Origin: Streptomyces beigongshangae | GTDB lineage: Bacteria > Actinomycetota > Actinomycetes > Streptomycetales > Streptomycetaceae | Length of the DNA stretch: 64,000 bases | Assembly (NCBI RefSeq): GCF_019710745.1 | Contig: NZ_JAHKJW010000027.1 | Coordinates: 1-64,000 of the forward strand | Direction: 5' to 3' | In this document: piece after piece, positions 50,740 through 59,977 of the stretch | Layout of the letters: each line of letters begins with the position of its first letter | Numbering within the stretch: the stretch's first letter is position 1 | Program-made: the position numbers and the translations under genes | Notes under the pieces: generated by a model | Database searches by the model: none | The model's input: only the letters and a program-made list of their open reading frames with translations | Told to the model about the DNA's origin: nothing

Positions 50740-52224
50740 TCACTCCGCCTCACCAGCGCCTCGGGGTGGGCAGGGGGATCGGTGCGGTGAGGGCGCGACG
50801 GCGAGTGTGCTCTCCAAAGCGACGCGCAGGACCTCACAGGCGCGTATGGCCTCGGCCTCATCCTGTAACCGCCGCTGCCAGCTGGGTTCTTCTTCTGGGG
50901 TGCGCCGGCCGCGGGTAGGCGGCTGCCGGTAGACGCGGGCTGTGTAGCTCTGGAGCGGGGTGGGTGCATCGCTCCAGGTCTGCACCGGCAGCGAGGCGAG
51001 GAAGACGTTCTCGTCCTCGCGCAGCACCGGCCGCCGGTCCGCGATCGTTTCCGCTCGTCGGCGGATGTCGCCGCGTATAGCGGCGAGACGTGCGCGCAGT
51101 GCGGGTCGCAGCTGGTGAGCGTAGCGCTGCCAGGACGGATCGTGGCGGAGGTAGCGCTCGCGGAGCATGGCCTGGTGGCGTAGCCCATCGTCGTCCGTCT
51201 GCGGGACGTGGACGGGCGGCCCCTCGGCGGGCGGCAGCTCGCCTTGCTGCCGGCGCCGGGTGATCTCGTGGTGAAGGTAGGCGGCCGCATCGCGCAGGTG
51301 CGGGGGCACTCCCCAGCAGGCGAGCTCTTCGGCGAGGTCCTGCCAGGTCCAGCCGAGGCGGATCAGGGGCCGCAGGGCGTAGGCAGCACGCCGCGAGCAG
51401 GTCTCGCGCAGCCACCACACCTCGCGCTGCAGGCGTTGGGTGAGCGTGATGGCGTCGGCGCACTGGCTGGGCGTGAAGGGCTCGCGTCGTCGCGCGGTGC
51501 GCGCCCGCCGCGTGTAGTTGCTCTCCCCCCTTCCTTCTTGCAGACGAGTGGAGCCTGAGGTGGGAGCAACAGAAGGGGTGCAACGCCCCTGGCTGCGGTT
51601 GGACCGCCGGACGGGGCGGGCGGTGCGGCGGGCGGCGGCGATCGCCCGGGTGCGGCCGGTGGGGGTGTAGCCGATCAGTCGGGCGCGGTAGCCGCGGCCG
51701 CGGATGCGGTGGCCCTGCGCGCGGTCCCACCGGGGCGGGGCGAGGAGGGCGTAGAGGGTGGCGGTGCCGCGGTAGCCGTGGGCGGGCTGCCAGGTGGCGC
51801 TGTGCCGGGTGCGCAGGGCATTGCGTTTCGAGCCGTGCTCGACCCAGGCGATCAGTCCGAGTTCGCGCAGGTAGCGGGCGTGGTTGAGGACGGTGCGGCG
51901 GCTGACGCCCAGTTCGCGCACGGTCGCGGTCACGTTGAAGGCGACGTGGCCGTCGCGGTTGCGGTGCGCGCGGGCGGCGAACGCGGCCGCCAGGCGCAGA
52001 GTGGTGCCGCCGGCCTTGGGGTGGAAGCGGATCATGTACCGGGCCGCGGCGAGGAAGTTGTCTGCGCGGCGCAGCTGGCGGGAGCCGGTGGCGTGCACTT
52101 CCTGGGCGTCCCGGTCCACGATCAACGTGGACGGCCCCGCTGAAGTCGGCGGCTGCTGACGCGAGGTGCCGGTGCGCAAGGTTGGTCGCAGATCCGTGTG
52201 GCGGGCCGGGTCGTGGTCGGGCAT
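50740..52224 (-). CDS. winged-helix DNA-binding protein
   Basis: A 494-residue basic protein (ATG 52224, five bases after AGGAG). Residues of about 50-130 form a winged helix: FNVTATVRELGVSRRTVLNH, ARYLRELGLIAWVEHGSKRN. The rest is Arg-rich and helical, with a conserved-looking region at about 250-330 (AITLTQRLQREVWWLRETCS, LACWGVPPHLRDAAAYLHHE). Proteins of this layout are common on Streptomyces plasmids and integrative elements, where replication or partition roles have been proposed; I cannot confirm that. It converges on the truncated PCMT gene with a 3-bp gap. Confidence 0.65.
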   Translation of the reverse strand: MPDHDPARHTDLRPTLRTGTSRQQPPTSAGPSTLIVDRDAQEVHATGSRQLRRADNFLAAARYMIRFHPKAGGTTLRLAAAFAARAHRNRDGHVAFNVTATVRELGVSRRTVLNHARYLRELGLIAWVEHGSKRNALRTRHSATWQPAHGYRGTATLYALLAPPRWDRAQGHRIRGRGYRARLIGYTPTGRTRAIAAARRTARPVRRSNRSQGRCTPSVAPTSGSTRLQEGRGESNYTRRARTARRREPFTPSQCADAITLTQRLQREVWWLRETCSRRAAYALRPLIRLGWTWQDLAEELACWGVPPHLRDAAAYLHHEITRRRQQGELPPAEGPPVHVPQTDDDGLRHQAMLRERYLRHDPSWQRYAHQLRPALRARLAAIRGDIRRRAETIADRRPVLREDENVFLASLPVQTWSDAPTPLQSYTARVYRQPPTRGRRTPEEEPSWQRRLQDEAEAIRACEVLRVALESTLAVAPSPHRSPCPPRGAGEAE

Positions 52225-52380
52225 CATGGCTCCTGTCACGGGTGCATCTCGTGACGCACAAGGCCGGTGACGGTCTGGTGGTTTGTGAGAAACCTGATTG
52301 GTCGGGTGTGGGGTGGCAGCCCCGGTCCGGCAGATGAATTTGTGATCACAGGCCCGGTGGGATCCGGGCGTGTGACGTAA

Positions 52381-52419
52381 GGGGCGAAGCAGACGGTCGG
52401 CACCGTTGCTTTCGCCCCT
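52381..52419. terminator. hairpin in the 375-bp gap 52225-52599
   Basis: GGGGCGAAGCAGACGGT pairs with ACCGTTGCTTTCGCCCC, with small bulges, around CGGC. The arms would end transcripts from the lipoprotein operon to its right. The remainder of the gap shows no gene. Confidence 0.55.
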
Positions 52420-52599
52420 CGTCTGCTCTCTAGGTGTCGCGCGTGTCGGTGGAGGCCATCCCGGCCCGGCGCGGCGTGTTGGCCGGTGGCGGCGCGGTTG
52501 CGAGGTGGCGGTCTTGCCAGGGCGGCATCAGGACGGGGCCGCGCAGCCAGGCGGGGGCGGGGTACTGCGCTGTGAAGGACGGGTCCGCTGAGGTGGAAG

Positions 52600-53658
52600 T
52601 CATTGGGAGTCCACCATGCGGAACTCGTGCGAGAGGATCGTCGGTTTGCCCGTGGTGGGCAGGTGGGCCAGGAGCATGCCCTGGAACTCGTCAATCACGG
52701 CGATGCGTTTGGCCGGGTTGAAGACGGCCTGCCGCTCGTTCGGGATGATCTTCGCCTGGAAGATGAGCTCTTTCTTGATCTCGTAGTGCTGGTCGTGTGC
52801 GGAGGGCACGATGGCCAGGGTGGAGCCGTCTCGCAGCTTCAGTGCGTAGATCTGCTGGTGGCGGGCGTTGCTCTGCTTGAAGTACTTCGTGGCCGCGCGA
52901 GTGTCGGTTCCCTTGCTGCGTTCCTTGTAGACCTTCAGGGCCGCCGTGGTGGAGGCGCTGCGGGCCAGGGCTTGTCCGGCGCCGGTGCCGCCGGTGACGA
53001 AGAAGTCCTCGAAGGCGTCGGCGATCTGGTTAGGCGCCAGCCGTCCGCTGCGTGTCGTGGGGTTGACGGCGGTGGCCAGGCCCGCGCGGTCGGTGGCGAT
53101 CGGTGCGGGCAGCCGCGCGCCCTTCTTGTCTCCCAGGGCGACGGTGAAGACGTTGCGCCAGCCCTTGCCTTGTTGTGCCTGGTCGAAGATGAGCAGGCCT
53201 CTCCAGTCGGTGCGGTCGACGGTGGCCTCGATGGCGAACCACCGTTCCCCGGCCGGGGCGTAGATAACTGGCTTCACGTAGTAGAAGGGGGTGCCGTACT
53301 CCTTGCGCTCGGTGGCGGTGCGGGTGCGCCAGGTCGTGTAGTCCGCCGCGGACTGCTCGAACAGCTGCCCGCCTTCGACCGTGGCCAGGAGCGCGCGGGC
53401 CCGCGGGTTCAGTGCCGTGCTGCGGCTCTGGGCGGCGTTGGCCCGGTTGTTGGTGGCGACGTACCTGGCGAGGATGTCCTTGGCCTCGTCGCGGGTCACG
53501 GCTGCCTTCGGGGCGGGAGCCGGTGTCGTCGAGGAGGTGCGGACGGTGCTGGGCGGATCATCGCGGTCCTCCCCCAGGCCGCAGCCCGCGGCCAGGGCGA
53601 CGGCTGCGGTGGTGGCGAGTGCGCACGCGAGGCGGTGGTAGGGCGGCGAGGTGCTCAT
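52600..53658 (-). CDS. secreted lipoprotein
   Basis: A 352-residue lipoprotein preceded by GGAGGAC. The signal peptide (MSTSPPYHRLACALATTAAV) ends in the lipobox LAAGC at about residue 27, so the mature protein is anchored outside the membrane. A Thr/Pro-rich linker follows (STVRTSSTTPAPAPKAAVTR). The soluble part of about 270 residues has beta-rich pieces (RWFAIEATVDRTDWRGLLIF) and no catalytic motif I know. It is the last gene of the minus-strand cluster that starts with the MFS gene and could be a binding or immunity-type protein for the product. Confidence 0.75.
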   Translation of the reverse strand: MSTSPPYHRLACALATTAAVALAAGCGLGEDRDDPPSTVRTSSTTPAPAPKAAVTRDEAKDILARYVATNNRANAAQSRSTALNPRARALLATVEGGQLFEQSAADYTTWRTRTATERKEYGTPFYYVKPVIYAPAGERWFAIEATVDRTDWRGLLIFDQAQQGKGWRNVFTVALGDKKGARLPAPIATDRAGLATAVNPTTRSGRLAPNQIADAFEDFFVTGGTGAGQALARSASTTAALKVYKERSKGTDTRAATKYFKQSNARHQQIYALKLRDGSTLAIVPSAHDQHYEIKKELIFQAKIIPNERQAVFNPAKRIAVIDEFQGMLLAHLPTTGKPTILSHEFRMVDSQ

Positions 53659-53705
53659 GAAAGTCCTCCGGGAAACGGTCGGGATGGTGGATGGTGCGGC
53701 GGATG

Positions 53706-54692
53706 TCAGGCAGCGAGCCGGATGGGCGGGCCGGGTGCGGTCGTGGCCGCCGGCCTGGTGCCGCGGCCGGGGTCGAAGGTGTGAAAGCCCTCGTGTGCGA
53801 GGTCGTCGAGCAGGTGGCGCAGCAGCGCGTGGGCGGGGGCGATGTGCCGGTATGCGGGGTGCGTGATCTGGGCGGCGCTGTAGCAGCGGTGCTGGCGGGT
53901 CAGGCACAGCTGTGCGGCGACGGGGGCGCCGTCGATATGCAGGTCGGCTACGAAGGCGCCGGTGGCTCCGATGTCCGGCACGATGCGGCGCCACGGGATG
54001 GTGTCGGCCGCGCCGGGGCCCGCCGGACACGTCTGCTGCAGTGCGGCCAGCACCCTGAGGCCGTCGAGCAGGGCCTGCTGATGGTGGGAGCGCCGGTAGG
54101 TGACTGGGCGGGAGGCGGCCAGCTGGGCCCAGTGCCGGCACCGGCGGGCGTGCTCGCGCCGGCGGCTGGGGGCGAGGGCATCGGCGTGGAACGGCAGCGC
54201 GAGAACGGGGGGTGGGGAGGCATCGGTGAGGAGGTTGTCCTGGACGACGGTCCGGACGGCGCGGCCGAAGGCGGTGTCGGCGCGTACGCCGGGCAGGGCG
54301 AGGTCGGCGCCGGTGTCGTGCAGGAGCAGCAGGTGCAGCGCGAGCGCGCGGGCGACGGCCTCGTTGTCGGCGTGCGGGCCGGTCAGGCGTACCTGCGTGG
54401 CGTGCGGTGCGGACAGCGGCAAGATCTGTGTGCGGGCCCGGCTGCGTAGGCGGGCCAGGGCCAGTGCGGCGATGATGCGGCCGCCGGCGGTGGTCGCGGT
54501 GAGCAGCAGCGGCACGGCCCGGACGGGCAGGAGCCGGGCGTGGCCGCTAAGCCAGGCCGGCGACTGGAAGGGGGTTGCAACACGGTCCTGGGCGTAGAGG
54601 GCGGGCCAGTGCCGGGCGAGGATCTCGAGCGCGTCGGCGCCGAGACGGGTATGGACGGTGCAGGGCACGGCCGGGTCCGCACGGCCGGTCAT
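53706..54692 (-). CDS. FemAB/BcsL-like acyltransferase (Acetyltransf_6)
   Basis: A 328-residue double-GNAT protein. The C-terminal half has the Acetyltransf_6 pattern: GATGAFVADLHIDGAPVAAQ, CYSAAQITHPAYRHIAPAHA, LLRHLLDDLAHEGFHTFDPG and the G-RG end (GRGTRPAA). Relatives transfer acyl groups from CoA or aminoacyl groups from tRNA to sugars or peptides. It overlaps the TrpA-like gene by 4 bp (ATGA), so it is cotranslated. With two ATP-grasp-type proteins in the same operon, a peptide-like or amino-acyl product is likely. The exact donor cannot be inferred. Confidence 0.75.
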   Translation of the reverse strand: MTGRADPAVPCTVHTRLGADALEILARHWPALYAQDRVATPFQSPAWLSGHARLLPVRAVPLLLTATTAGGRIIAALALARLRSRARTQILPLSAPHATQVRLTGPHADNEAVARALALHLLLLHDTGADLALPGVRADTAFGRAVRTVVQDNLLTDASPPPVLALPFHADALAPSRRREHARRCRHWAQLAASRPVTYRRSHHQQALLDGLRVLAALQQTCPAGPGAADTIPWRRIVPDIGATGAFVADLHIDGAPVAAQLCLTRQHRCYSAAQITHPAYRHIAPAHALLRHLLDDLAHEGFHTFDPGRGTRPAATTAPGPPIRLAA

Positions 54693-55543
54693 GTCCCAGG
54701 GCCCTTGGGGCGCAGAGCGGCGGCGAAGTCCCGGGCGGCGGATGCCGCCACGGCGATGGGCGCGCGCGGTTCGGCCTGGATGCGGCGCAGCACCGCGGAG
54801 CCAACGACGACGGCATCCACCCAGGCGGCCGCGGTACGCACCTGGGAAGGGGCGGACAGACCGGTGGCGGCCGCCACCGGCAGGGAGGTGAGGGCGCGCA
54901 CCCGGCCGGTGAGGGTGGGCAGGTGCGGGCCGATGGGTTCGGTGTTGCCGGTCAGGCCGGTGGTGGCGGGTACGTAGATGAGGCCGGTGGCGTGGGAGAC
55001 GATGCGCGCCAGCCGGTCGGGTTGCACGGTTGGCGCCAGGAGCGCGGCGGTGCCCAACGGGGCGCAGTGGGCGATGGCCCGCCACGGGCCGGCCTGGTCC
55101 AGGGGCAGGTCCCGGATAAGGACGGCGCAGATGCCGGCGTGCGCGGCGTGCTGCGCGAACCGGGCGGCGCCGTAGGCGTGGACGGGCTGCCAGTGCGAAC
55201 TCACCAGTACGGCAACGCCGGTGCTAGCGGTGAGCTCCTGCGCTGCGGCGAACAGCTGCGGCATGCGGAATCCGGCCTGCAGGGCGGTGCGCGCGGCCTG
55301 CCGTACGGCGGGTCCGTCCCGCACCATGTCCAGGTGCGGGACGCGTAGCTGGACCATGTCCGCGCTCTGCGCGAACAGATGCTGCACCGCCCGGCTGGTC
55401 GCCTGGTCGGGGAAGCCGGCCACGGCGGACAGGATCAGCGCGCACCGGTCCTCGCGCCGCGCGCCGGCGAGGGCCCGCTGGAGCGGTGAGGAGCCTTTTG
55501 CGTCGGGGCGGACGCTGGGAAGGCGGGTGACGGGGCGCGTCAT
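54689..55543 (-). CDS. tryptophan synthase alpha-subunit homologue with altered active site
   Basis: A 284-residue TrpA-fold TIM barrel. Homology is clear at LILSAVAGFPDQ, DMVQLRVPHLDMVRDGPAVR, IYVPATTGLTGNTEPIG (loop 6) and VDAVVVGSAVLRRI (phosphate site). In TrpA the motif ELGIPFSDPLADGP carries catalytic Glu49 and Asp60. Here the aligned positions are Gln (VQLRVP) and Asp (VRDGP), so the general acid/base Glu is lost. Normal indole-glycerol-phosphate cleavage is therefore doubtful and a changed reaction is possible. It is coupled to the genes on both sides by 4-bp overlaps, and no trpB is present. Confidence 0.8.
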   Translation of the reverse strand: MTRPVTRLPSVRPDAKGSSPLQRALAGARREDRCALILSAVAGFPDQATSRAVQHLFAQSADMVQLRVPHLDMVRDGPAVRQAARTALQAGFRMPQLFAAAQELTASTGVAVLVSSHWQPVHAYGAARFAQHAAHAGICAVLIRDLPLDQAGPWRAIAHCAPLGTAALLAPTVQPDRLARIVSHATGLIYVPATTGLTGNTEPIGPHLPTLTGRVRALTSLPVAAATGLSAPSQVRTAAAWVDAVVVGSAVLRRIQAEPRAPIAVAASAARDFAAALRPKGPGT

Positions 55544-56829
55544 CGGCTGCCGTCCGCACCGTACAGGCCGGAGCGTTCCAGGCGGCGGATGTGCTGGTAG
55601 TCGGCCTCGATGGCCTGTGCGCGCGGGTGGCTGAGGACCACTTCGCCCGCCGCGGACCGGGCGCTGGTGGTCTGTTCCACTGGAGCGCCGGGGATCAGGC
55701 TGTTGGTGCAGTGCGCGACGGTGGGCAGGGCGCGCAGGGCCGCCAGATGGCGCTCGTCCAGGTATCCGCGGTGGGGGGCGTTGAGCCGCACGCGCACTAT
55801 GTGCCGGAAGGCGGACGGTTGCTCGGCGGTGGGGGGCGCAGCCGGGGGCGGCAGGACGGTGTCCAGGGCGTGGCCGAGGCGGTTGATGCCGGTGGCAGCC
55901 TGCAGCACCTGGTCGGCGGGCGAGGTGGCCGCGGCCGCGGCCATGGACAGCAGCAGCGGCCCGCGGCCGGGCTCGTAGATCAGGTGGCAGCATGCCGGTC
56001 CGGCGCGCACGCCCAGGATCTGCAGGACGCGCTGTGTGTACAGGGCCAGGGCCCGGGCGAGCATGCCCTGGCGCGGCAACAGGTCGATGCGGGCCAGGAT
56101 GGTGTCGTCGGTGTGGCTGTGCGCCCACACGTCGGTGATCGTGTGGGTCGCTTCGCCGCCGGCCGGGGCGGGGCGGGTGAGGCTGTGGGTGGTGTAGCGG
56201 CGGCCGGGCAGGTGTTCGCGCAGGATCAGGTGGGTGCTGCCGCTGTAACGGTGGGCGGTGCGCCGCATCTGCGGCCAGGCCACGGCGATCTCACGGCTGC
56301 TGCGGCACAGCACCGGTGCGGCCGGCGCCCCCACCGCGGCCGGCAGCAGCAGGATTGCCGGGTGTGCGCAGATGCGCCACCAGGCCAGTGCGGTGGTGAG
56401 TTCTTGGGTGCGCCACGTGCACGGGACGCCTGTTTTCGCCTGGGCCAGGACGCGGGCCTGCTCGCCGCGGTCGCAGCGGCGCAGCGCGGTGGCGGGATCG
56501 GCCGGTAAGGCCAGGGCGTCGGCGAGGCGTTCGGCCAGGGCAGCTCCGCGCGGGCTGCCGGCCAGGACGGCCCGCACGCCGAGACTGCGCAGCCGTCGGC
56601 TGGTGCGGGCCAGGCCCCCGTCGTGTACGACGGTGTGCCCGTATCCGGGTGTGCCGGGTGAGCAATGGCCGCGGGAAAGGCTGTCGGAGGTGGTGACGGC
56701 GACCGCGAGGGTGCCGCGGCGGGCCAAGGCGCGGGCGTAGTCGGCGCTCGGGCAGGGAGCAACGATGGCGGCCGCCGCGGGCAGGGCGCGGCGGCGGCCC
56801 GGATGGAGGGGCGCGGTGGAAACAGACAT
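55540..56829 (-). CDS. degenerate ATP-grasp homologue
   Basis: A 429-residue protein that follows the plan of the ATP-grasp ligase at 56873-58138: pre-ATP-grasp domain, a short CDRGEQARVLAQ segment matching CRDKVLSRRLLAE, then HLILREHLPGRRYTTHSLTR (for GVLIEEYLAGAEISVETAVL). Where the ligase has RIVEVNGRLGGD, with the metal-binding Glu and Asn, this one has GPLLLSMAAAAATS. The catalytic metal site is thus absent. It may be a non-catalytic partner of the ligase, or a scaffold holding the substrate. The 43-bp gap to the ligase and 4-bp overlap with trpA-like keep all three in one operon. Confidence 0.65.
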   Translation of the reverse strand: MSVSTAPLHPGRRRALPAAAAIVAPCPSADYARALARRGTLAVAVTTSDSLSRGHCSPGTPGYGHTVVHDGGLARTSRRLRSLGVRAVLAGSPRGAALAERLADALALPADPATALRRCDRGEQARVLAQAKTGVPCTWRTQELTTALAWWRICAHPAILLLPAAVGAPAAPVLCRSSREIAVAWPQMRRTAHRYSGSTHLILREHLPGRRYTTHSLTRPAPAGGEATHTITDVWAHSHTDDTILARIDLLPRQGMLARALALYTQRVLQILGVRAGPACCHLIYEPGRGPLLLSMAAAAATSPADQVLQAATGINRLGHALDTVLPPPAAPPTAEQPSAFRHIVRVRLNAPHRGYLDERHLAALRALPTVAHCTNSLIPGAPVEQTTSARSAAGEVVLSHPRAQAIEADYQHIRRLERSGLYGADGSR

Positions 56830-56872
56830 GACGATCAGCTCCGAGGGCTGGAGGACGAAGACGGGGGCAGGG

Positions 56873-58138
56873 TCAGGTGGTGCAGGCAGGCGCGTGAGCG
56901 GGCTGGGCGATACGGGTGTCGAGCAGGGCGGCCGCCTGGGCCAGGCGGGTGCGGCATTCATCGGCGCTGGCGCCCAGGACGACCCAGTGCGCGAGCCGGT
57001 CGGCGAGCGTGGCCCGCGCAGGGGCCGATACGTGCACACCGGGTGTATGGGTGAGGACCATCCGCTCCAGGCCCGGCACGTGCGATCGGCCGGGGTGCAC
57101 AGCCAGCTGCTGGAGGGTGCCGGAGGTGGTCGGGTAGGCGAAGGCGATGGCGGCGGCCCGCTGCAGTACCGGCTGCAGGCGTGGCGGCACCCCGGTGGCC
57201 AGGTCCGCGGCGACCTGTGCGAGGTCGATCCCGGTGGCCCGGCGTACCAGCACCGGCAGCAGATCCCCGCCCAGGCGGCCGTTGACTTCCACGATGCGCG
57301 GTCCGCCGGGGGTGAGTTTCACCTCGATGCACAGCACGCCCAGGGTGATGCCGTGGGCGGCGACGGCGCTTTCGATGAGCTGGATCAGGCGCGGATCGCT
57401 CAGCAGCGGATCGCGGGCATCCACGCAGTGCCCGTATTCCTGCGTGGTGCCGGACGGCGCGGGCAGTTTGCGGGTCACGGCCAGGATCCGCACCCGGCCG
57501 GGCCCCAGCACGGCCGTCTCCACGCTGATCTCGGCGCCCGCCAGGTACTCCTCGATGAGGACCCCGGCGGGCCCGTAGCGGTGCAGATCCATCACGGTCG
57601 CCTGACGGGCCTCATCGAAGGCCTCGCGCACGGCGGCCGCGCAGTCGGCGCGCCGCACCCCGGCACTGCCCGCCAGGGACCGCGGTTTGACGATCACCGG
57701 ATAGCCGATCATCTCTGCGAGGGCGACGGCCGACTCCGGCGTGCTGGCCTGCACGGAGCGTGCGGAGGGCACCGTGCGTTCGGCGAGCAGACGGCGTGAG
57801 AGGACCTTGTCGCGGCAGGCGGCCATGGACTGCGGGCTGCTGCCTGGCAATCCCAGCAGCTGCGCCACCACGGCGGCCGTCTGCACGTGGTGTTCCATGT
57901 AGGCCAGCACCCCGCCGATGGCATGCGCGCGGTTGTACGTACTGACGGCGGCTGTCACCGCCGCGGCGTCGGTCAGATCGGCGTCGATGACGTCGACCAG
58001 GTACGGGCGGGCCCAGGTGGGCACGGACCGCTCGACGGCGACAACGGGGTGCCGGGCGGCGATGGAGCTGAGGGTGTCCGCGCGGTAGGCGGCACTGTCA
58101 CCGACGCCGATGAGGACGAGCGGAGTATCACTGGGCAC
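56873..58138 (-). CDS. ATP-grasp ligase
   Basis: A 421-residue ligase of the BacD/carbamoyl-phosphate-synthase-like branch, which activates a carboxylate as acyl phosphate and joins it to an amine. Motifs: SMAACRDKVLSRRLLAERTV, GYPVIVKPRSLAGSAGVRRA (ATP-binding Lys), GVLIEEYLAGAEISVETAVL and GGPRIVEVNGRLGGDLLPVL (metal-binding Glu and Asn). It looks fully functional. A dipeptide or amino-acid amide is the expected kind of product. It lies next to a degenerate homologue and 42 bp after the exporter gene. Confidence 0.85.
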   Translation of the reverse strand: MPSDTPLVLIGVGDSAAYRADTLSSIAARHPVVAVERSVPTWARPYLVDVIDADLTDAAAVTAAVSTYNRAHAIGGVLAYMEHHVQTAAVVAQLLGLPGSSPQSMAACRDKVLSRRLLAERTVPSARSVQASTPESAVALAEMIGYPVIVKPRSLAGSAGVRRADCAAAVREAFDEARQATVMDLHRYGPAGVLIEEYLAGAEISVETAVLGPGRVRILAVTRKLPAPSGTTQEYGHCVDARDPLLSDPRLIQLIESAVAAHGITLGVLCIEVKLTPGGPRIVEVNGRLGGDLLPVLVRRATGIDLAQVAADLATGVPPRLQPVLQRAAAIAFAYPTTSGTLQQLAVHPGRSHVPGLERMVLTHTPGVHVSAPARATLADRLAHWVVLGASADECRTRLAQAAALLDTRIAQPAHAPACTT

Positions 58139-58180
58139 AGCAAACCTCCAGATGAGAGGGGAAATGAGGGGTGCGGCGGC

Positions 58181-59458
58181 TCAGCCGGCCTTGAGGGCGG
58201 AGGTCATCGGCGCAGGCGGTGCGGCTGTGGCGGGCGGGCGGCGGACAAGGACGCCGAGCGGCAGGCAGGCCGCGGCGCCGACCAGACCGCAGGCCGTCAA
58301 GGCCAGCGCCACACCGGGGTGGCCGCCCGTGCTGAGGGCCCAGTCCGCCATCAGCGGGGCGCCGATCACGGCGACGGCCAGGGTCGTGCCCCAGATGCCC
58401 GCGTACAGGCCGCGGGCGTGGGCAGGCGCGATCAGGTTGACGATGTTGGCGGCCGCGACGAACGCGATGATCTCGCCGGGCACCGCGCTCACGACGGCCG
58501 CGGCGTAGCCGACGGGGTGGGAGGTCAGTCCCGCCGAGCCCATACCGGCGCCCAGGATGACGGCGCTGAGCGCCAGGAGGCCGACCATCGGCACGTTGCC
58601 GGCTGCGCGGCGGGCGAGCCAGGGGTTGAGCAGCGGGGAGAACACCAGCACGGCGATCGCGCCGGCCACCTGGGACCAGCCGTAGGCACTGACCGCAAGG
58701 TGGTCTTGGACCATCAGTACGGGCAGCACCGAATACAGGGCCGCGATCGGGATGAGGGCGCACACACTGACCAGCCACAGCAGCATCAGACGCAGGTCGG
58801 ACACGGCGTCTTGGAAGCTGCCGCTGCCTGCCCCTTGGCTGCTGGCCGAGCAGGCGGGCAGCAGCTGCCGGGCAGCGAGCGCGAAGAGGGCGCACGCAAT
58901 GGCGTTGGCCCAGAACAGGGGTGCGGTGCCCAGCTGTTCACTCAGCAGGCCGCCGACCGCGCCGGTGCAGGCCGCGCCCAGATTCACGGCGAAGTGCCGC
59001 CATGCCGCGATCTTTGTCCGGGTGGGCTCGTCCGGCACACTGTCCATGATGAGTGCGGACACGATCGGGCGGGGAGCGTCATAGACGGTGCCCGCGAGGA
59101 ACGCGGACACCGCCAACGCCGTCAGACCGTGGGCGTGGGCGAGGATCGAAAAGATCAGGGCCGCACCCGTCATCGCGCCCACGAGGGTGGCGCGGCGGCC
59201 GATGCGGTCGGCCAGGGCCCCGCACGCGATCTGTCCGGTCAGCCAGCCAGCCCCGAACAAGGCCAGCACGATGCTGGCCCAGGCCGCCTCCACGCCGCGG
59301 GAAGCCAGATGGTATGCCAAGAACGGATAGACAAAACCGGCGCCGCGGATCAAAAGCGTGCCCAGCAGCACTACCCAGATCAGAGGCGGCCATGGGGTAC
59401 CGGCGGCCGGCGCGGACTGTGGGAGTGCAGGCGCGGTTCGGGCAGGTGGAAGCGTCAC
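58181..59458 (-). CDS. MFS transporter
   Basis: A 425-residue major-facilitator protein with twelve predicted membrane segments. The family loop 2-3 signature is GQIACGALADRIGRRATLVG (G-x-x-x-D-R-x-G-R-R). Other segments include PLIWVVLLGTLLIRGAGFVY and LLALSAVILGAGMGSAGLT. Start GTG 59458 follows GGAG by five bases. As first gene of the minus-strand cluster it is the probable exporter and self-protection protein for the product made by the ATP-grasp and TrpA-like enzymes. Confidence 0.85.
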   Translation of the reverse strand: MTLPPARTAPALPQSAPAAGTPWPPLIWVVLLGTLLIRGAGFVYPFLAYHLASRGVEAAWASIVLALFGAGWLTGQIACGALADRIGRRATLVGAMTGAALIFSILAHAHGLTALAVSAFLAGTVYDAPRPIVSALIMDSVPDEPTRTKIAAWRHFAVNLGAACTGAVGGLLSEQLGTAPLFWANAIACALFALAARQLLPACSASSQGAGSGSFQDAVSDLRLMLLWLVSVCALIPIAALYSVLPVLMVQDHLAVSAYGWSQVAGAIAVLVFSPLLNPWLARRAAGNVPMVGLLALSAVILGAGMGSAGLTSHPVGYAAAVVSAVPGEIIAFVAAANIVNLIAPAHARGLYAGIWGTTLAVAVIGAPLMADWALSTGGHPGVALALTACGLVGAAACLPLGVLVRRPPATAAPPAPMTSALKAG

Positions 59459-59493
59459 GACGGCTCCGGGTGAGGCGCGTGGTCAGGAGGGGT

Positions 59494-59525
59494 GAGGGTG
59501 CCGCCGGGGGGACGGCGGCACCCTC
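59494..59525 (-). promoter_or_regulatory. hairpin in the 5' leader of the MFS operon
   Basis: Perfect 12-bp arms (59494-59505 and 59514-59525) flank an eight-base loop, 36 bases before the MFS start. There is no T-run on either side, so a leader structure or attenuator is as likely as a terminator. Confidence 0.45.
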
Positions 59526-59977
59526 GGTGACCGAAGAATGCCTGCGGCAGAGGGCGTAGCAGGCGACGTGCCGGAGGTTGCACGGCACGGCTTCGGTCCC
59601 TGCCCGGCCGACGTCAGGGGTGTACGGCCGGGGACCTGGAAGCAGGCTGGCGTTCCGTCAGGCCAGCAGGTGGCACGAGCCGGTGAAACCCGGCGGCCTT
59701 CGCAGGAGGCGCCCACGCAAACCGGTGGGCTGAAGGTCTGGGGAGCCGGTACGCGAGGCGTCGCCGCCCGCAACTGGTGCGAGTGCAGTGCGCATGACAA
59801 GGGCTCTCTGTAGGGCGGGGCCCGGAGCTCAGGATCCGGCCACAGGCACAGAAGGTCTCGAATCTTGTGTGCAGGCAGGTCTATCCTGATCGCGGTGGCG
59901 TGCTGCTAACACGCCGGCCGGGCATCCCAGTGATGGATGGGTCCGTTCCTGGTGTGCTGGACTCGGATGAGTCCTCG

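Noticed and set aside
59483..59813. Overlapping frames on both strands in the MFS/HTH divergent gap, including a possible riboswitch-like stretch
   Set aside because: No conserved riboswitch core was found and neither frame has a ribosome site.
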